From Mycoplasma_N cavipharyngis (GTDB lineage Bacteria > Bacillota_I > Bacilli_A > Mycoplasmatales > Mycoplasmoidaceae): DNA of 64,000 nt. The notes under the pieces were generated by a model that saw nothing but the letters and a program-made list of their open reading frames with translations, had not been told where the DNA came from and ran no database searches. The position numbers were made by a program, and so were the translations under genes. Shown here in pieces: positions 20,074 through 34,762 of this stretch. Where the stretch lies: the NCBI RefSeq assembly GCF_042984175.1, contig NZ_CP155569.1:186001-250000 (forward strand), in the 5' to 3' direction. Numbering within the stretch: position 1 is the first letter of the stretch; each line of letters begins with the position of its first letter.

Positions 20074-23028
20074 TTAATTATTTGTTTCACTTTCAGCATA
20101 TTCAATTGCTTTTTTTAATTCTACAGGAATGATTTTAGAAATTCCTTTAATCATCATTGTGACACCAAATAATGATTCACAACTTTCCATTGTACCATTT
20201 CGATGAGTAATAATAATAAATTGGGTTTTATCACAATTAGTTTGAATAATTTGTCCAAACCGTTCAACATTAGCTGGATCTAATGCTGATTCTGCTTCAT
20301 CTAAAATCACTAAAGGAAAAGCAGACACTTGCAAAACTGAAAATAAAACTGCAAGAGCAACTAATGTTTTCTCTCCTCCAGAAAATAACATTAAATTAGT
20401 AATTGTTTTTCCTGGTAAATGAGCATGAATTTCAATGCCACATTCAAGAATATTATTAGGATCATCATAAACAACTTCACAAGATCCACCACCAAATAAA
20501 TAATGAAAAATTTCAGGTAATTTTTGATTAGTTGATTTAATAATATGATCAAAATCGGCTTTTGCTTTTTGGTTTAGTTGTTCTAAACTATTTTCTAAAT
20601 CACTAACTGCTTGTTTAATAATATTAAATTGTTCTTGTTTGTATTTAAAGTCTTTTTCTAAATTAGCTAGTTCTTCAGCTGCTTTAAAATTAATGTTACC
20701 AATATTTTTAATTTCAGTACTTAATTTGCGAATTAATAATCTAGCTGCTTCAGCATTAATTTCTAAAGGTTGACTAAAATGTTCAATTGCATATTCAACA
20801 GTATATTGATACGCTTCCATTAAACGATTAGTATTTGATTCTAAAACACTATTAATTCTTGTTTGTCTTAATTGTAAATCATTAATTGCTTCATTATTTT
20901 TTTTAGCAGCATCATTTAAGTTTTCTAATTGAAATTCATAATTTTGAATATCTAATGATAAATTATTTTTAATTTTAATATTAGAATCAATAATTAGTCT
21001 TTGTTGTTCTAAACGTTGTTTTTTTTCAATTAATTCAGTTAATAAACTTTCAATTTTCTGCTTTTGATCTACATTTTCAGGATCATTAATTTGTTGTTGG
21101 TATTTTTCATATTCTCACTGATAATTATTTAACTTATTAGTGTTCTGTTCAATTTGTGATTTGATTAAAATTAATTGGTTTTTACAATTACTAATTTTGG
21201 CATGATTTTCATCATAAACTAATTTGTTTTTAGCTGCTTGATCATTTAATTGCTGACTATGATCTTGTAATGCTAATAATTGCATATCAATTTCTTGAAT
21301 TTTGGCTTCAATATTAAAATCAGGTCGAATTCGAGTTTTATTATAACCACCACTAATTGAACCACCAGCAGAAATTTGATCACCATCTAAAGTAATAATT
21401 CTGTATGCTGAATCAGTATAACGTTTATGAACTAATGCTGCTTCTAAATCTGTAGCAATAATAATTCTTCCTAATAAAGCATTAATGACTGGTAAAAATT
21501 TTTCTTGACAACTAACTAGTTCACTTGCTAACCCAACAAAATTATCTAGTTGGTTTAAAATTTCATAATGATGTTCAGGCATTGTACGAATTCTTAAATT
21601 ATTAATTGGTAAAAAAGTAGCTGTACCTGCTTTATTAGCTTTTAGAAAAGCAATTGCTTTTTTAGCATCATCATCACAATCAACTACAATATTTTTTACT
21701 GCTTTTGCTAAAGCTAAACTAATAGCATTTTCATGTTGTGGTTCAACATTAATTAAATTACCTAAAACATCATAGATTCCAGTTAATGTATTTTTAGCAG
21801 ATAATATTGCTTTAATGCCATATTCGTTGCGAAACTTATTAGTTAATTGATCTTGTAAGTGATATTTTTCTTGTTGTTTTTGCTGAAACTGGTTATTAAT
21901 TGTATTTAGATCACGTAAAATTTTTTCATGACTATGATTTAGTTGTTGATCGATTGTTTCAAAAGTGCTTAATTCAGTTTCAATTTTATCTTTTGCAAAA
22001 TTTAATTCTTTAATTTCTAAATTCAGATTAGTAATAAATTGTTTTAGAGCAATGATTTTGTTTTCAACATTATCAGAAGATAATTGTTGTTGTAATTCAT
22101 TTTCATAATTATTTTTTTGGTTTTCAAGTTGGTTACATTGATTAGATAACTGCAACATTAACTGATTATCTTGATATAACTCTGAATCAATTTCATTAAA
22201 TCTTTGTTTAACTAATATTAATTTTTGTTTAATTGTTTGAATTTCTTGATCTTCATGACTATAAGTTGCTAATTTCGTATTTAAATCTTTTTCAATTGCT
22301 TTTAAAGAATTGCGATACTCAAGAATATCTTGAGCTAAAATTGTCACTTCAATTCTTTTTAACTGTTCTTTTTTATCTAAATAAATTTTTGCTTTTTCTG
22401 CTTGTTGACTTAATTTTTCAACTTGTTTATTAACTTCTTTTAAAGAAATTTCAGCTTTTGATAATTCAATTTTAGTTTGGTTTAATTGGTTAATAATTGA
22501 TTTTTTAAGTTGGGTGTATTTACCAATTTCAGCAGCATTTTCAAAAATTTTACGTCGTTCAATTGGTTTAGCTTCAGTAAACCATGAAACAGTCCCTTGA
22601 GAGATAATTCCTAAGGAATGTTTAGTTAATCCTGAATCTAAAAAAATATCACGAATTTGATTTAGTAAAACTGGTTCATGATTAATGAAATATTCATTTT
22701 TATTAGTACCACGAGTTAGTCTTCTAGTAATAATAATTTCTTTTAAATCACTTTTTAATACATGATTAGAGTTATCAAATGTTAGTGAAACTTCAGCAAA
22801 ATTAGCTGGTTCACGAGCATCTGAACCACTAAAAATAAAATCAATATTATGTTTTCCTCGTAGTTGTTTTAATGATTGTTCACCTAATACTCATTTTAAA
22901 CCATCAACAATATTAGATTTTCCAGAACCATTAGGACCAACAATTCCTGTCATATTGTTAGTAAAATCAATAATGGTAAGATCTGCAAAAGACTTAAATC
23001 CTCGTGATTCAAATCGTTTTAAAAACAT
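20074..23028 (-). CDS. smc: Chromosome segregation protein SMC
   Basis: 984 residues. SMC is the ATPase of bacterial condensin, acting in chromosome organisation. Visible are the N-terminal Walker A GPNGSGKSNIVDGLKW, long coiled coils, the Gly-rich hinge (ISAGGSISGG), the ABC signature LFSGGEKTLVALA and Walker B VILDEAESALDP. The whole frame from ATG 23028 to TAA 20074 is open with UGA as Trp. The order rnc-smc-ftsY of many Firmicutes is only partly kept: smc-ftsY are together but rnc lies 13 kb away. Confidence 0.95.
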
Positions 23029-23368
23029 TATTTTTCCTATTTTATTACTAAGTTAGATAACAAATGATCTCAACAATTTAACTATATATTATATAAAGTA
23101 TTTTAAGTTAATACTAAAATAACTTAAACTAATGATGAGATTTATCTTCTTAATCTAATAAAAATCAATAGTTTGATCATGTTTTTTTATTATTATTCTA
23201 TAAAAATAATAACAAGATTTTTAATTAAAACAATTTATAATGAAACTGCTCAGATTATTTGAAAATGTTTGTTGAATAACTGTAATTCTTAACAATTAAA
23301 ATTTAAAATCAAACGCTTTATTTAATTATTAATCAAATTAATATAACGTGTAATATCTTTATTAATAT
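23029..23368. other. Divergent intergenic region upstream of smc
   Basis: 340 AT-rich bases with stops in all frames. The smc ribosome binding site (AGGAAAAATA before ATG) lies at its left edge. No RNA gene or clear hairpin is seen. Confidence 0.4.
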
Positions 23369-23905
23369 ATGAACCAACTTCAAAATTTAAACCCACCTAC
23401 TTATATAACAAGCATTTTTAAAATTTATAAATTAAAGTTTATTCTTTATGCTGTTATTATTTTATTATCGATTATTACTACTGTAATATATGTACTAATC
23501 GCTTTTCCTAATCAAAATGTTAATAAATTAAATTTAATTGCTGGTTTTTTTGCAAACTTAATTTCTAGAGATATTGGTAGTAAAATTAATGGCATTGTTA
23601 GTAAGCCAAACCAACCTTATTTATTATTTTTTGCTGGTTTAATCGTTATTTTTGTTGGTATTATTGCAATTGTATCAAATGCTATTTCAGTATTTGGTTA
23701 TGCTAAATTAACTGTTGCCTCTTTAATAATTAAAGAATTAGACAATAAAAAATTAGCTAAAACAGCATTAGCGTCGATTATTTTAAATTGAATCGGATTG
23801 GGATTAATTACTTTTATTATTGATATTGTGATTTTTTTTAAATTACTAAAACTAAAAAAAGTTTATAACAAAAGTGAAAATGATCCTAATAAGATCAATC
23901 AATAA
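23369..23905 (+). CDS. Multi-TM membrane protein, unknown
   Basis: 178 residues with hydrophobic segments at about 23-46, 85-113 and 138-158 and a short charged tail. It has one internal UGA (Trp). No family motif is recognised. It is a single gene with a weak hairpin terminator after it. Confidence 0.65.
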
Positions 23906-23941
23906 AATTCAATCATTATTTGACAATTAACAATAAAATTT

Positions 23942-23977
23942 AAACTGCTTTAAAACTTTTAGAGTAGTTTATTTTTA
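23942..23977 (+). terminator. Weak terminator
   Basis: AAACTGCT / AGTAGTTT arms with one mismatch, followed by ATTTTTATT. Confidence 0.45.
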
Positions 23978-24131
23978 TTCAAATAATCACTTAATAAATG
24001 ATATTTTTATTTTAATTTTTATTAATAATAGAATTAATAAAGTTTCTAATCTTTTTTTAAAAAAAAGTATAATCGATTCACGACGATCATTGTTTATTGC
24101 TTTAGAGTAAAACAAACAAGAAAGATTTTTT

Positions 24132-24758
24132 ATGCGTTTTAATATTTGAAATTCAATAATTGTATATTCAATTATTGTCTTATTGGTTGTTTTTATATCA
24201 TCTGGTAATTATTGGAAAGATTTTGTTTTAACATTTAATCCTTATTATATTTTCATTATTCTTTTTGCTTTTTTCTTATTAGTAGTTAATTCATGAGTTA
24301 GTTTTGTTAGAATCAAAAAAATCAATTTTGTTTCTAAAGCTAATTTTTTCTATAGATTATTGCCATGAACAATGATCTTTAATAAAAAATTAACTAATGT
24401 TTCTTTTGAAATTGAAAATAAAGTTAAGGGTTATACCTCTTTTATAATTTATCCATTAGTATTAGCAATTTTTATTACTGAAGTTGTTTCATCTCCAATT
24501 TTTCTTTCTGGTCTTTCAAGTGTAATTAATAGTCAAGTTAAAACAACAGAAAGCGCTCAAGGTATTTTAAAAGCTTATACAGCAATGAGTTTTATGATAA
24601 TGGCTCCTTTTCTTGTAATTCCAATGACCATTTTCATTGCTTATGTTGCTTTTTCAACAACTTTTAATAAAAATGTTGAAAAACAATCAAAATGATTCAA
24701 AGCATATTTATTCTTTTTCCCTTATATTTATCTATTAACCTATTTATCTATTAACTAA
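24132..24758 (+). CDS. Multi-TM membrane protein, unknown
   Basis: 208 residues, hydrophobic segments at about 8-24, 38-60, 98-125 and 150-178, and a final hydrophobic stretch at the C-terminus. UGA codons are Trp. The gene is followed by a good terminator. Neither it nor the preceding gene shows transporter signatures, and they do not look like each other beyond topology. Confidence 0.65.
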
Positions 24759-25081
24759 AAACGCAACTAACACTGAATCTTTCAATTCCAACATTAAAAT
24801 TCAACCAAATTTTAATTAATTGTTTTATTATCATCTTAATTAAATTATTATGAAGCATTGAAATATAGATTGATATATTTTGATGCTTCTTTTTTTGTTT
24901 AAAATAATAATTTTTTAAACTTGAAAATTACAAATTAATGATGATTTAGTAATGATCAAATTAATTTATTTATTAAAATTATTATTAAAACGAATTTATT
25001 TAAAGCAAAATTAAAAATCTTTTAAATTAATATTTTTAATTGAAAAGAATTAATCATTATGAAGAATGATCAGATTATCAA
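24759..25081. other. Intergenic region upstream of hsdM
   Basis: 323 bases. The left half holds a terminator (24852-24897); the rest is AT-rich leader DNA for the restriction-modification locus with no clear promoter match. Confidence 0.4.
24852..24897 (+). terminator. Terminator
   Basis: GAAGCAT / ATGCTTC stem with a longer AT loop that can pair further, then eight T. Confidence 0.75.
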
Positions 25082-26908
25082 ATGTCAGAAATTAAATTAG
25101 AACATGTTCTTAATGAACAAACAAGCAATCGCTATGATGAATTAGCTGCATTAATTTGAAAAATTGCTAATATTCTTCATGGATTGTATAAACCGCATGA
25201 ATATGGTAAAGTTATTTTACCTATGACTGTTATTAAAAGATTGCATGACACTCTTTTACCAAATCACAATCAAATATTAAAAGAATTAAAAGAACTACCT
25301 GAAAATTTGGTTTCTGAATTTAAGAATAGTCAATTAGAAAAAATATCAGGTTATCGATTTTATAATAAAAGTTCTTATACATTTGACACTTTATTAAAAG
25401 ATCCAAAAAATATTGAAGACAATTTTCGTTCTTATTTAAATGGTTTCTCAGACAATGTGCAAGAAATCTTAGATAAATTTGAATTTCGTCAGCAAATTGA
25501 AAAATTAACTAACAATAATAAACTTTTTTCAATTATTAATGAATTTAATCGAAAAGAATATTATTTAGGCGCTGATGAAATCACAAGTTCTGATATGGGT
25601 TATGTTTTTGAAGAATTAATCCGAAAATTTTCAGAAAGCCATAATGAACAAGCCGGATCACATTTTACTAGTCGTGATATTGTTTATTTAATGACTGATT
25701 TATTATTAGTTAATCAAAAAGATGAAACAAATTCTTTGATTAAAACTGTTTATGATCAAACAATGGGGACATCACAAATGTTATCTGCCATGGCTGAACG
25801 AATTAAACTACTTGATGCTAATATTTCTGTTGAAACTTTTGGTCAAGAAATTAATGGTGAGACTTATGCTATTGCCAAAGCAGATACAATGATTCGTGGT
25901 GGCAATCCTGATTTTATGCGATTAGGTTCAACATTATCTAATGACGCTTTTAAAAATCGTACTTTTGATTATGTTATTTCTAATCCCCCTTTTGGGATTA
26001 GTTGAGAAAGTGAAAAAACAGAAATCAAAAATGAACATGATAGTGGCGAAAATGGTCGTTTTGCACCTGGATTACCTAAAATATCAGATAGTCAATTATT
26101 ATTTTTATTAAATGGTATTAAAAAATTAAATGATAATGGTCGAATGGCTATCATCCATAATGCTTCAGCTCTTTTTTCAGGTGATGCAGATAGTGGAGAA
26201 TCTAACATTAGAAAATATGTTATTGAAAATGATTGATTAGAAACAATTATTCAATTGCCAGAAAATTTATTTTTTAATACTAGTATTCCTACATATATTT
26301 GAATCTTAACTAAAAATAAATTAGAAAAACGTAAAGGTAAAGTTCAATTAATTGATGCCAGCCTTGCTTTTAGTAATCGTAAAAAAAATATTGGTACGAA
26401 ACGAGTTGATATTGAAAAAATTCATCGTGAATTAATTGTTCAAGTTTATGGTGATTTTACTGAAAAAATTTATCATCAAAATCAGATAATTGTTGAATCA
26501 AAAATTTTTAATAATGAAGATTTTGGTTATCTAAAAGTAACAGTTGAAAACCCATTAAAAGATGAAAATGGAAAAATAATTTTTAAAAAAGATAATAAAA
26601 GTCCACAATCAGATGCTAAATTACGTGATTATGAAGAATTTTCTTTACCTTCTAATAATGAAGAAGAATTTCCATATATTAATTATGTTAATTCTTGAAT
26701 TAAAAATAATGTAATTCCGTTTAATTCAGAAGCATGAGTTGATCATAAAAAAACAAAAATTGGTTATAAAATCCCCTTTCTTCGTTTATTTTATAAATAT
26801 CAAGAATTAGAAGAACCTTCAGTTATTTTTAAACGAATTCTTGATGTCCAAGATCAACTTCAAAAAAGCATTACAACACTGTTAGATTTTAATAATGATA
26901 ATAATTAA
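25082..26908 (+). CDS. hsdM: Type I restriction-modification DNA methyltransferase subunit HsdM
   Basis: 608 residues. It methylates adenine at sites chosen by HsdS. The N-terminal HsdM helical domain (residues 1-150), the Phe-x-Ser-Arg-Asp segment (AGSHFTSRDIVYLM) and catalytic motif IV SNPPFG (about 303-308) are all present. The S-adenosylmethionine motif I region reads DQTMGTSQML. Other HsdM proteins usually have a Pro and a second Gly here (DPTxGTGG-like), so the binding loop looks altered. The gene is complete with several UGA Trp codons. It is followed by hsdS 19 bases later and a disrupted hsdR. Confidence 0.93.
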
Positions 26909-26927
26909 AAATAAAATTCATAAACTT

Positions 26928-27617
<690 letters not shown>

Positions 27618-27621
27618 GATA

Positions 27622-30600
27622 ATGATCAAAGATAATGAAAAACGATTTGAACAAGATATTGAAACATGATTAATTTCCAAACAAGGTGGTTGATCTAAAC
27701 AATTATTTCAAAATAATGAATTTGATAAAATCAAAGCTTTAGATTTAAAAACTTTAATTAGTTATATTGAAAAAACACAACTAAAAAAATGAAAGGCATA
27801 CCAAAAAGTTATTGGTAATGATCCAATAAAACGTTTTTATAATCGTTTTGAAGAAACTGTATCAAAATATGGCATGCTTTATGTTTTGCGAAATGGAATT
27901 GATGATTATGGTTATAAATTTAAAGTAATTCAATTTAAACCAGCATCAAATTTAAATCAAGAAACAAATCAAGCATATAATGAAAATATTACTACAGTAA
28001 CTCGCCAGTTTTTTATAGTGCTATAAATAATAAGTCAATTGATATGGTTTTATTAATTAATGGCATTCCATTAGTTGCAATTGAATTAAAAAATCAAATA
28101 AAAAACCAATCAGTTGAAAATGCTAAAAATCAATTTATGTTTGATCGTGATCCTGATGAATTAATTTTTAAATTTAATCATAGGATTTTAGTTTATTTTG
28201 CTGTTGATTTATATGAAGTTTATATGACAACACATCTAAATAAATCTAAAACAGTTTTTTTACCATTTAATCAAGGTTCACAAGGCGCAGGTAAAGTTGG
28301 CGGTAAAGGCAACCCTAATAATCCCAATGGTTATCAAACAGCTTATTTATGAGAAAAAATTTTACAAAAAGATGCTTTTTTAGATATTTTAGATAATTTT
28401 ATTAATTTAGAAGAAAAAGTTGAAAAAAATGATCATGGTAAAAAAATTATTAAACAAAAATTAATTTTTCCTCGTTTTCACCAATATGATGTTGTGAAAA
28501 AATTAGTGGCTGATACGATTAAAAATGGCTCAGGTCAACATTATTTAATTCAGCATTCAGCAGGATCAGGCAAATCAAATTCGATCGCATGACTTGCTTA
28601 TCATTTACAAAAAATTCATGATCAAAATAACCAACCAATCTTTAATTCAATTATTGTTATAACTGATCGTAAAGTGCTTGATCGACAATTACAAAAAACA
28701 ATTAATTCTTTTAATTCACACATTGGTCTTGTAGAACTAATTGATCATAGTAAAACTTCTAAAGATTTATTAAATGCCATTATTGACAATAAACAAATTA
28801 TTGTGACAACATTACAAAAATTTCCTGTTATTTATGATAGTGAAATGATTAAAAATTATGATTCTCAAGGAAAACGTTTTGCAATTATTGTTGATGAAGC
28901 TCATTCTTCACAAACAGGTATTTCTGCTGAAAAACTAAAAAGTATGTTTGCTGATAAAACAGCAGCATTAGAAGAATATGAAGCAATTGATGCTGATGAA
29001 GCAGTTAAACTAAGTGATTTTAGTGATGAATTAAATGCGATTTTACTCAGTCACGGTCGTCATCAAAATATATCTTTTTTTGCTTTTACAGCCACACCTA
29101 AACCTAATACATTACAAATGTTTGGATCAAAAACACCTGAAGGAAAATATGTGCCATTTCATATTTATTCAATGCGACAAGCAATTGAAGAAGGCTTTAT
29201 TTTAGATGTCTTAAAAAATTATATGACTTATACTACAGCATATAACATTGTCAAAAATATTCCAGATGATCCTGAATTACCAAAATCAAAAGCAAAAAAA
29301 TTAATTTCTCGTTTTGCTGATTTACATCCTTATAATTTGTCACAAAAAACTCAAATTATGATTGAAATTTTTCGTGAAAAAATATTTTCAAAAATTAATA
29401 GTAAAATGAAAGCAATGGTTGTCACTAGTTCTAGAATGGCTGCAGTTAGATATACTAAAGAATTTCGCGCTTATATTAAAGCAAAAAATTATCATCAGAT
29501 TAATGTTTTAATAGCATTTTCAGGATCAATATCTGTTGATCAAGAAGAACATACTGAAGCAAATATGAATGGTTTTAGTGAAAACCAATTACGTGATAAA
29601 TTTGCTTAAAATGAATTTAATGTTTTAATTGTTGCTGATAAATATCAAACTGGTTTTGATGAACCACAATTGCAAATCATGTTTGTTGATAAAAAATTAG
29701 AAGGTGTTAATGCTGTACAAACATTATCGCGTCTGAATCGCACAATGATCGGTAAAGAAGAAACTTTTATTTTAGATTTTAAAAATACTGCAAGTGAGAT
29801 TCAAAAAGCGTTTCAACCTTTTTATGAAGTTTCAATATTAGACCAAGAAATTAATCCAAACATCCTTTATGAACTGAAAGCAAAAATTCGTAATTACAAT
29901 ATTTACAATGATCAAGATATTAAAAAAATTATTGATTTATATTCTCAATCACAAATTAGTTATCAAGATGAAAAATTACTTGGTAAACTAACTAGTCTTT
30001 TTAATACTATAATCAAACGTTATGATTTATTAGATAATGACACTAAATACCAATTTCGTGATTTATTAAAAAAATTTTATAACCAACATAGTTATATCAC
30101 GCAATTAGTTCGCATTTTTGATAAAAGCCTATTAGAAGAATCAATTTTTGTGCGTTATTTAATTAGCTTTACTTTTTTATCAAAAGATCATGATGATCAA
30201 ATTAATTTGCACGACAAAATTAAGATGGAATATTATAAATTAGTTAAATCAGAAGAAGTTTCAATTATGCTTGCTAAAAATGAGACAGTTGAACTTAAAC
30301 AAATTAATGATGTTAGTTTAATAGCACCACCAGTTGATGAACGCAGTTTATTGACTGAAATTATAGAAGAATTTAATGCTAAATTTTCTTATGCTTTTAG
30401 TGAAGATGACAAAATAATTGTTAATACGATTTTAAAACATGTGACAAAAAATCCTAATAACAAACAAATAATTTTAGCTAATAAATATGATTTTGATACT
30501 TTTAAAGATTTATACCATCAAGAATTTTCCAAACGTTTAGATCAAATTTATCAAAGCAATAAAAATACTTTTAATAAATTATTTACTGATGAAAATATTT

Positions 30601-30698
30601 TTAATTTCATTAAAGATCAATCAGCAAAACTAGCCTATCAAACTTGACGTAATTATGATCATGAAAACGAATTAGATTTAAGTTTTTTAAATAAATAA
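27622..30698 (+). pseudogene. hsdR: Disrupted type I restriction subunit HsdR
   Basis: The frame starts at ATG 27622 after AAGGAGAG. At 28009-28014 a T6 run lacks one base compared with the protein (FFYSAINN), shifting the frame; a TAA follows in the first frame. The second frame continues through the endonuclease motif PLVAIELKN, Walker A SAGSGKSNS, DEAHSSQ and FTATPKP. It then meets an in-frame TAA at 29607-29609 (DKFA*NEFNVLIVADKYQTGFDE). The rest is open to TAA 30698. Two independent lesions mean no full-length HsdR, so restriction is probably lost while hsdM/hsdS remain. The T6 run could itself be slippage-prone, but the TAA cannot be repaired that way. Confidence 0.9.
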
Positions 30699-30717
30699 AC
30701 TAGTGTTTGTAGCAATA

Positions 30718-30756
30718 AAAAAAAGACACTCTATAAATTATCGGTGTCTTTTTATT
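30718..30756. terminator. Bidirectional terminator between hsdR and rpoC
   Basis: AAAAGACAC / GTGTCTTTTT arms with A-run left and T-run right, in the 83-base gap between convergent genes. Confidence 0.8.
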
Positions 30757-30781
30757 TATCTATTTTAGAAAAAGTTAAATG

Positions 30782-33700
30782 CTAATAATTAAATCGACCT
30801 AATTTATTAGCTTCATCAATTACTTCTTGAGCAGTTTTTAATCCAGTACCTGCTGGAATTAAGTTACCCATAATCACATTTTCTTTTAATGAATATAAGT
30901 TATCAATTTGTCCTTTAACAGCAGCATCAGTAAGAATTTTTTTAGTATCTTGGAATGAAGCGGCTGATAAGAAAGAATTAGTATTAGCTGGTGCTTGTTC
31001 TAAACCTAGAACAATATTAACAATTGTTGGTGGGTTTTTACCATTTAATAATAATCGAGTTGATTCTTCACGAAACAGATTAACATCAACAATTTCATGA
31101 ATAAATCATGATGAGTCATTTGGTGATTGAATTTGCACTTTTGATGTTAATTGTCGAATAATAACTTCAACATATTTATCAGCAATTTCAATTCCTTGTA
31201 AACGATAAACTTTTTGCACTTCTTTAATCATATAATTTCTTACAGCATTAATACCAGCAATTTTTAGTAACTCACGAATGTCAATTGAACCTTCAGTAAT
31301 TTTATCACCAACACTAACTTTATCACCAACAGCAACTCGTAGTGAAGAATTAATGTTAACAATATAAACACGATAATCAATCTCATTACGGATTTTAATA
31401 TGAATTTGTGCTACTTTAGCACCAGCTAATGTTTTAGTTTCAATTGATTCAACCACTCCATTTAATTCAGAAATAACAGCAGTTTCTCATTCCTTAGGAG
31501 TAATCATATTAAATAATTGTTTTAAGCGTTCAAAACCTTCAACTAAATTCGATTCACCAGCAACCCCACCTGAGTGGAACGTTCTCATTGTCAACTGTGT
31601 ACCAGGTTCACCAATTGATTGAGCAGCAATAACACCAATGGCAGTTCCAATTGCAATTAACTCTCTTGTTGTTAGATCATTACCAAAACACATTTGACAA
31701 ATGCCTTGTTTTAGTTGACATGCTAAAATTGAGCGAACTTCAACTTTTTTAATCCCACTAGCAATAATTTTTGCAGCAACAGTTTCATCAATAATTTGGT
31801 TTCGTCCCACAATCAATTCTTTAGTTTTAGGATGATAAATGTTTTCATTGGACATTCTGTGTAACATGCGCTCTTCTAATAATTCAATTGGACTTGATAA
31901 TCTTGTATCAACAATATCTTCAAGAATTAAACCCTTACGAGTACCACAATCATGTTCACGAACAATTACTTCTTGATTAGCATCAACTAGTTTACGAGTC
32001 ATATAACCTGTTTCAGCTGTTTTCATGGCAGTATCAGTCATTCCCTTACGTGCACCATATGAAGAATTAAAGTATTCTAAAACAGTTAAACCTTCAATGA
32101 ATGAGTGTTTAATTGGCATTTCAATAATGTCATGAACTACTGTTGATTTATGTTTTTGGTTATAGTTATATGATTTACTCATTAACCCTCTCATTCCTGA
32201 TAACTGAGTAAAGTTAGAAACATTACCCCTAGCACCAGATTCTGCCATGATCATAATGGGATTATCTTTTTCTTTTTTAGAACTCATAATCGATTTAATC
32301 CCTTTAGAAACTTGATCTTTAACATCGTTTCAAATTTTAATCGTTGCTCGATATCGTTCATCATTAGTTAATAACCCTTTAGCATAATAACTTTTTTGTT
32401 TTGCTACTTCAGCATCAGCTTTTTCAAACAACTCATATTTTTCTTGATAATGTGGTACATCAAAAGCAGAAACAGTAGTTGAAGATTTAGTAGAATACTC
32501 AAAACCTAGATGTTTAATATGATCAAGAATAATTGGAATTTCTTGAGGTGAATAATTGTTATAAATTGCTAAAATCAATTTTGATAAAGCATTTTTATTA
32601 AATGCAGGACGAATTTTTTTATTAGCAATTGCTTTAGCAACATTATCTTGTGGACTTAAAATTTCATTCGGATCCATTGCTTCAGGTAAAGTTTGATTTA
32701 AGTAAATAAAATCTTTAGGCAAAATCCGATTTAGAATTAGTTTGCCAACAGTCGTAATTAAAATCCCTTGTTTAGGAAATTTTTTATGAGGCATTTCTTT
32801 AGTTGGAATGGCAATAATAGCGTGTAAATGAATTTTTTTCAATTCATAAGCAATGACTGCTTCATCAATGGTAGAAAAAAATGAACCAGTACCATATTTT
32901 TCATTTGATTCATTAGTTAAATAATAAATCCCTAGAATCATATCTTGAGTTGGAGTAATTACTGGTTTACCATCTTTAGGTCCTAAAATATGTCATGGTG
33001 CTAATAAAATACTACGTGCTTCAGCAATTGCTTCTTCAGAAATTGGCATGTGAACAGCCATTTGATCACCATCAAAGTCAGCATTAAATGCTGGAGTAAC
33101 TAATGGGTGTAATTGAATTGCTTTACCTTCAATAATTCGTGGTTCAAAAGCTTGAATTCCTAAACGGTGTAAAGTTGGTGCTCGGTTTAAAAGCACAGGT
33201 CGTTCTTTAATTACTTGATGAACAATTGGTCAAATTTCAGGATCTTGACGTAAAATCATTTTTTCTGCTGCACGAATGGAATTAACAATTGGTTTAACAT
33301 CATTACCATATTTATCAGTATTACGAATTAGTTCACGAATAATAAATGGTTTAAATAATTTTAAAACCATTAAAATTGGTAAACCAACTTCATACATTTT
33401 TAATTCAGGACCAACAACAATAACACTACGAGCTGAATAATCAACCCGTTTACCTAATAAATTTTGACGAAACAAACCTTGTTTACCTTTTAAGTGTTCA
33501 GTTAATGATTTTAAAGGGTGTTTATCTTTAGTAACTAAAGGTTTTTTTCGAGCATTATTATCAATTAATGAATCAACTGCTTCTTGTAACATCCGTTTTT
33601 CATTATTAATAATAATTGAAGCAGCATTTAGATCTAAAACTCGTTTTAAACGTTGGTTTCGAATAATAATACGACGATAGAAAGTGTTAATATCACTAGT

Positions 33701-34726
33701 AGTAAATCTACCACCTTCTAATTGAATAATTGGTCTTAAATCAGGTGGAATCACAGGAATAGCACGCAATACCATTCATTCAGGTCGATTACCAGAATTA
33801 ATTAATCAGCGAATGACTGATAGTCTTCGTAAAATGCGTTTAGTTTTAGTATTAGTGTAATTAATGTGATCGTCTTTTAGTAATTGTTCTTCTAATTCCT
33901 TTTCGACTTTTTCAAGTTCAATATTTTGTAACAATTCTTCAATTGCTTCAGCACCAATACCAACGCGTAAACCAGAATATTTTTCTAAAAATTTAAACAT
34001 TTGTTCAACACTAAAAGGTAAGTTGGATTGTTGTAAATTTTTATAATATGACATTCCTTGTAAATATTCAATGTCATCAGCATCATTATTTTTAGTAGCT
34101 AAAATTCGATCACAAACTAGTTTAATTAGTCTTCTTAATTTTGTTCGTGTAGCAATTGATTGTTTAAAATCAGCTAAATTTAAAATCTCATTGATACTAA
34201 AATTAGATCGTTCATTCTCAAAACGAAGAAAACCAGGATCAAGAACGATGTAATTTTGAAAATAAACAACTTCTTCAATTTGTTTATAAGTCATTCCTAG
34301 AACTAATGAAATTTTAGAAGGTAAAGGTAATTCCTTAATCATTCAAGTATGAGTTACTGGACATGCTAAATCAATATGACCAACTCGTTCACGACGAACA
34401 ATTGATTCAGTAATTTCTACACCACAACGTTCACATCGTTTACCACGATAACGAACTTTTTTATATTTGCCACAAGTACATTCATAATCTTTAATTGGTC
34501 CAAAAATAACTTCATCAAATAAACCACCGCGTTCTGGTTTTAATGATTTGTAATTAATTGTTTCAGGTTTAGTAATTTCACCCCGTGATCATGAACGAAT
34601 CATTTCAGCAGAAGCCAAACCAATTTGGATCGCATGAATTCTTAAATCATTTTGTTGTTCTAATGCTGTTTCTTCTTGTTTTAACTTTTCAATTCGTGCT
34701 TGAATTTCTTCTTTATTTAATGCCAT
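30782..34726 (-). CDS. rpoC: RNA polymerase subunit beta'
   Basis: 1314 residues. It forms half of the polymerase active centre. The N-terminal zinc site (CTCG ... CERCG), the rudder/clamp region, the catalytic NADFDGDQMA, the trigger-loop region (ESGARGN ... QLSGMRGL) and the second zinc site (DCGT ... CQLKQGICQMC) are all present. The C-terminal QSIGEPGTQLTMRTFHSGG is also conserved. The frame is continuous only with UGA as Trp. It follows rpoB by 36 bases. Confidence 0.97.
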
Positions 34727-34762
34727 AAGTAAATATTTAATCTTTTTTCTTTATTGTTCAAT

